Origin: Pontibacter pamirensis
Lineage (GTDB): Bacteria; Bacteroidota; Bacteroidia; Cytophagales; Hymenobacteraceae
Direction: 5' to 3'
NCBI RefSeq assembly: GCF_010015475.1
Contig: NZ_SSNI01000003.1
Coordinates: 124,001 to 188,000, forward strand
Length of the DNA: 64,000 nucleotides
In this document: positions 63,473-64,000 of the stretch, piece after piece
Position numbering within the stretch: the stretch's first letter is position 1
How the letters are laid out: each line of letters opens with the position of its first letter
Translations under genes and position numbers: made by a program
The notes under the pieces: generated by a model
Databases searched by the model: none
What the model was told of the DNA's origin: nothing
What the model saw: the letters and a program-made list of their open reading frames with translations, nothing else

Positions 63473-64000
63473 TTATGAAAGGGTCAAAGGTGTGTTCTCA
63501 AACTTAGCCAAGTCTATGTGGGGCGTAGCGCCTTTTTGGGTGGCAACGTATGCCCCAACCAAGCATGCTTCCGCCAAAGCTTTTTGTATCGGCTCCTGGT
63601 GCAGGTAATTTTTAAGGAAGGTGGCCAGAAAGGCATCGCCACTGCCGATGGTGTCTTCCACTTCCACTTTATAGCCATTGTGCTCTTCGTATCCAGCATC
63701 CGTTAGTACTGCCGCACCCTTATCGCCACGGGTAACTATCAGTAGCTGCAGGTTAAAGCACGTCTTCATGGCCTGCATTTGCTCCTGCCCGTTTCCTGAC
63801 CAGCCAAACCAGCCTGCTATTTCCTCCAGCTCCTGGTGGTTCAGTTTCACAGCATCCGCAAAGTTTAGCAGAGTTTTCAGGCGCTCCGGGTTGTAGTAGG
63901 GCGGCCGTAGGTTCACGTCCATCACTTTGAACCTGGCCAGCTTTAGGTACCGGAGCAGCGTTTCCTGGGTGGTTTGGTTTCTGGCGGCCAGGCTGCCGTA
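63473..64000 (-). CDS. PfkB-family sugar kinase, probably fructokinase (partial)
   Basis: Only the last 175 residues are in the window, and the frame stays open to the right edge. They show VMDVNLRPPYYNPERLKTLLN, then VKLNHQELEEI, LQLLIVTRGDKGAAVL and VEVEDTIGSGDAFLATFL. The last contains the catalytic Asp and the anion hole of PfkB kinases. It phosphorylates a sugar, most likely fructose, given the fructan genes that follow. It is the first visible gene of the operon and lies 23 bp before SusC. Confidence 0.88.
   Translation of the reverse strand, partial: YGSLAARNQTTQETLLRYLKLARFKVMDVNLRPPYYNPERLKTLLNFADAVKLNHQELEEIAGWFGWSGNGQEQMQAMKTCFNLQLLIVTRGDKGAAVLTDAGYEEHNGYKVEVEDTIGSGDAFLATFLKNYLHQEPIQKALAEACLVGAYVATQKGATPHIDLAKFENTPLTLS

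Noticed and set aside
1..64000. CRISPR arrays, tRNA or rRNA genes, riboswitches
   Set aside because: I saw no regularly spaced repeats and no tRNA cloverleaf or rRNA signature; the absence is by eye only.

Overview
The window looks like a chromosomal stretch of a Bacteroidota bacterium, most likely of the Hymenobacteraceae (Pontibacter-like). The reasons are a SusC/SusD pair, many lipoproteins with Bacteroidota-style signals, few clear Shine-Dalgarno sequences, CHRD/ferritin-like and DUF1206 genes, and the family types seen. No rRNA, tRNA or CRISPR array was recognised. Lineage is an inference from gene content only.

Layout. 1-0.7 kb: overlapping IS3-type transposase debris. 0.7-3.1 kb: a minus-strand cluster of two exported ferritin-like proteins and a CHRD-like lipoprotein. 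4.3-5.5 kb: an HSL-type esterase lipoprotein. 6.0-8.8 kb: a GH2 beta-galactosidase pseudogene with three lesions. 9-25 kb: a mixed region with three EF-hand-repeat lipoproteins and one decayed copy, a CPBP protease homologue, a DUF1206 protein, a four-gene carbamoyltransferase/SGNH/DUF5989/SxtJ operon, a bestrophin, two STAS-like proteins, a GT2 glycosyltransferase and a DUF4136 lipoprotein. 25-42 kb: an outer-membrane barrel gene with a small secreted partner, a CNNM/CorC-type protein, a large metallophosphoesterase/kinase-like/Omp85 protein, two beta-propeller dehydrogenase-like lipoproteins (one with cytochrome c and PA14 domains), a GH3-type adenylating enzyme and two more EF-hand lipoproteins on the minus strand.

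42-49 kb: an IS1182-family element inserted in an arsenite methyltransferase gene, with a visible 6-bp target duplication. It is followed by a VKOR-like protein, an SDR, an alpha-carbonic anhydrase lipoprotein and a decayed tyrosine integrase. 49-56 kb: redox genes (zinc alcohol dehydrogenase, PRISE-like SDR, F420-type NADP reductase, and a run of luciferase-like monooxygenases of which two have decayed) divergent from an HxlR regulator. 56.8-64 kb: a fructan utilisation locus (PfkB kinase, SusC, SusD, GH32) that runs off the right edge.

The most unusual element is the dispersed family of five intact EF-hand lipoproteins plus one pseudogene. Most copies, including the decayed one, sit behind a recurring leader of about 45 nt whose core is AACGATGTGCAGCAG. 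Other points of interest are the trimodular phosphoesterase/kinase-like/Omp85 protein, the carbamoyltransferase module with its 49-residue DUF5989 protein, and the IS-interrupted arsM that precise excision would restore in frame.
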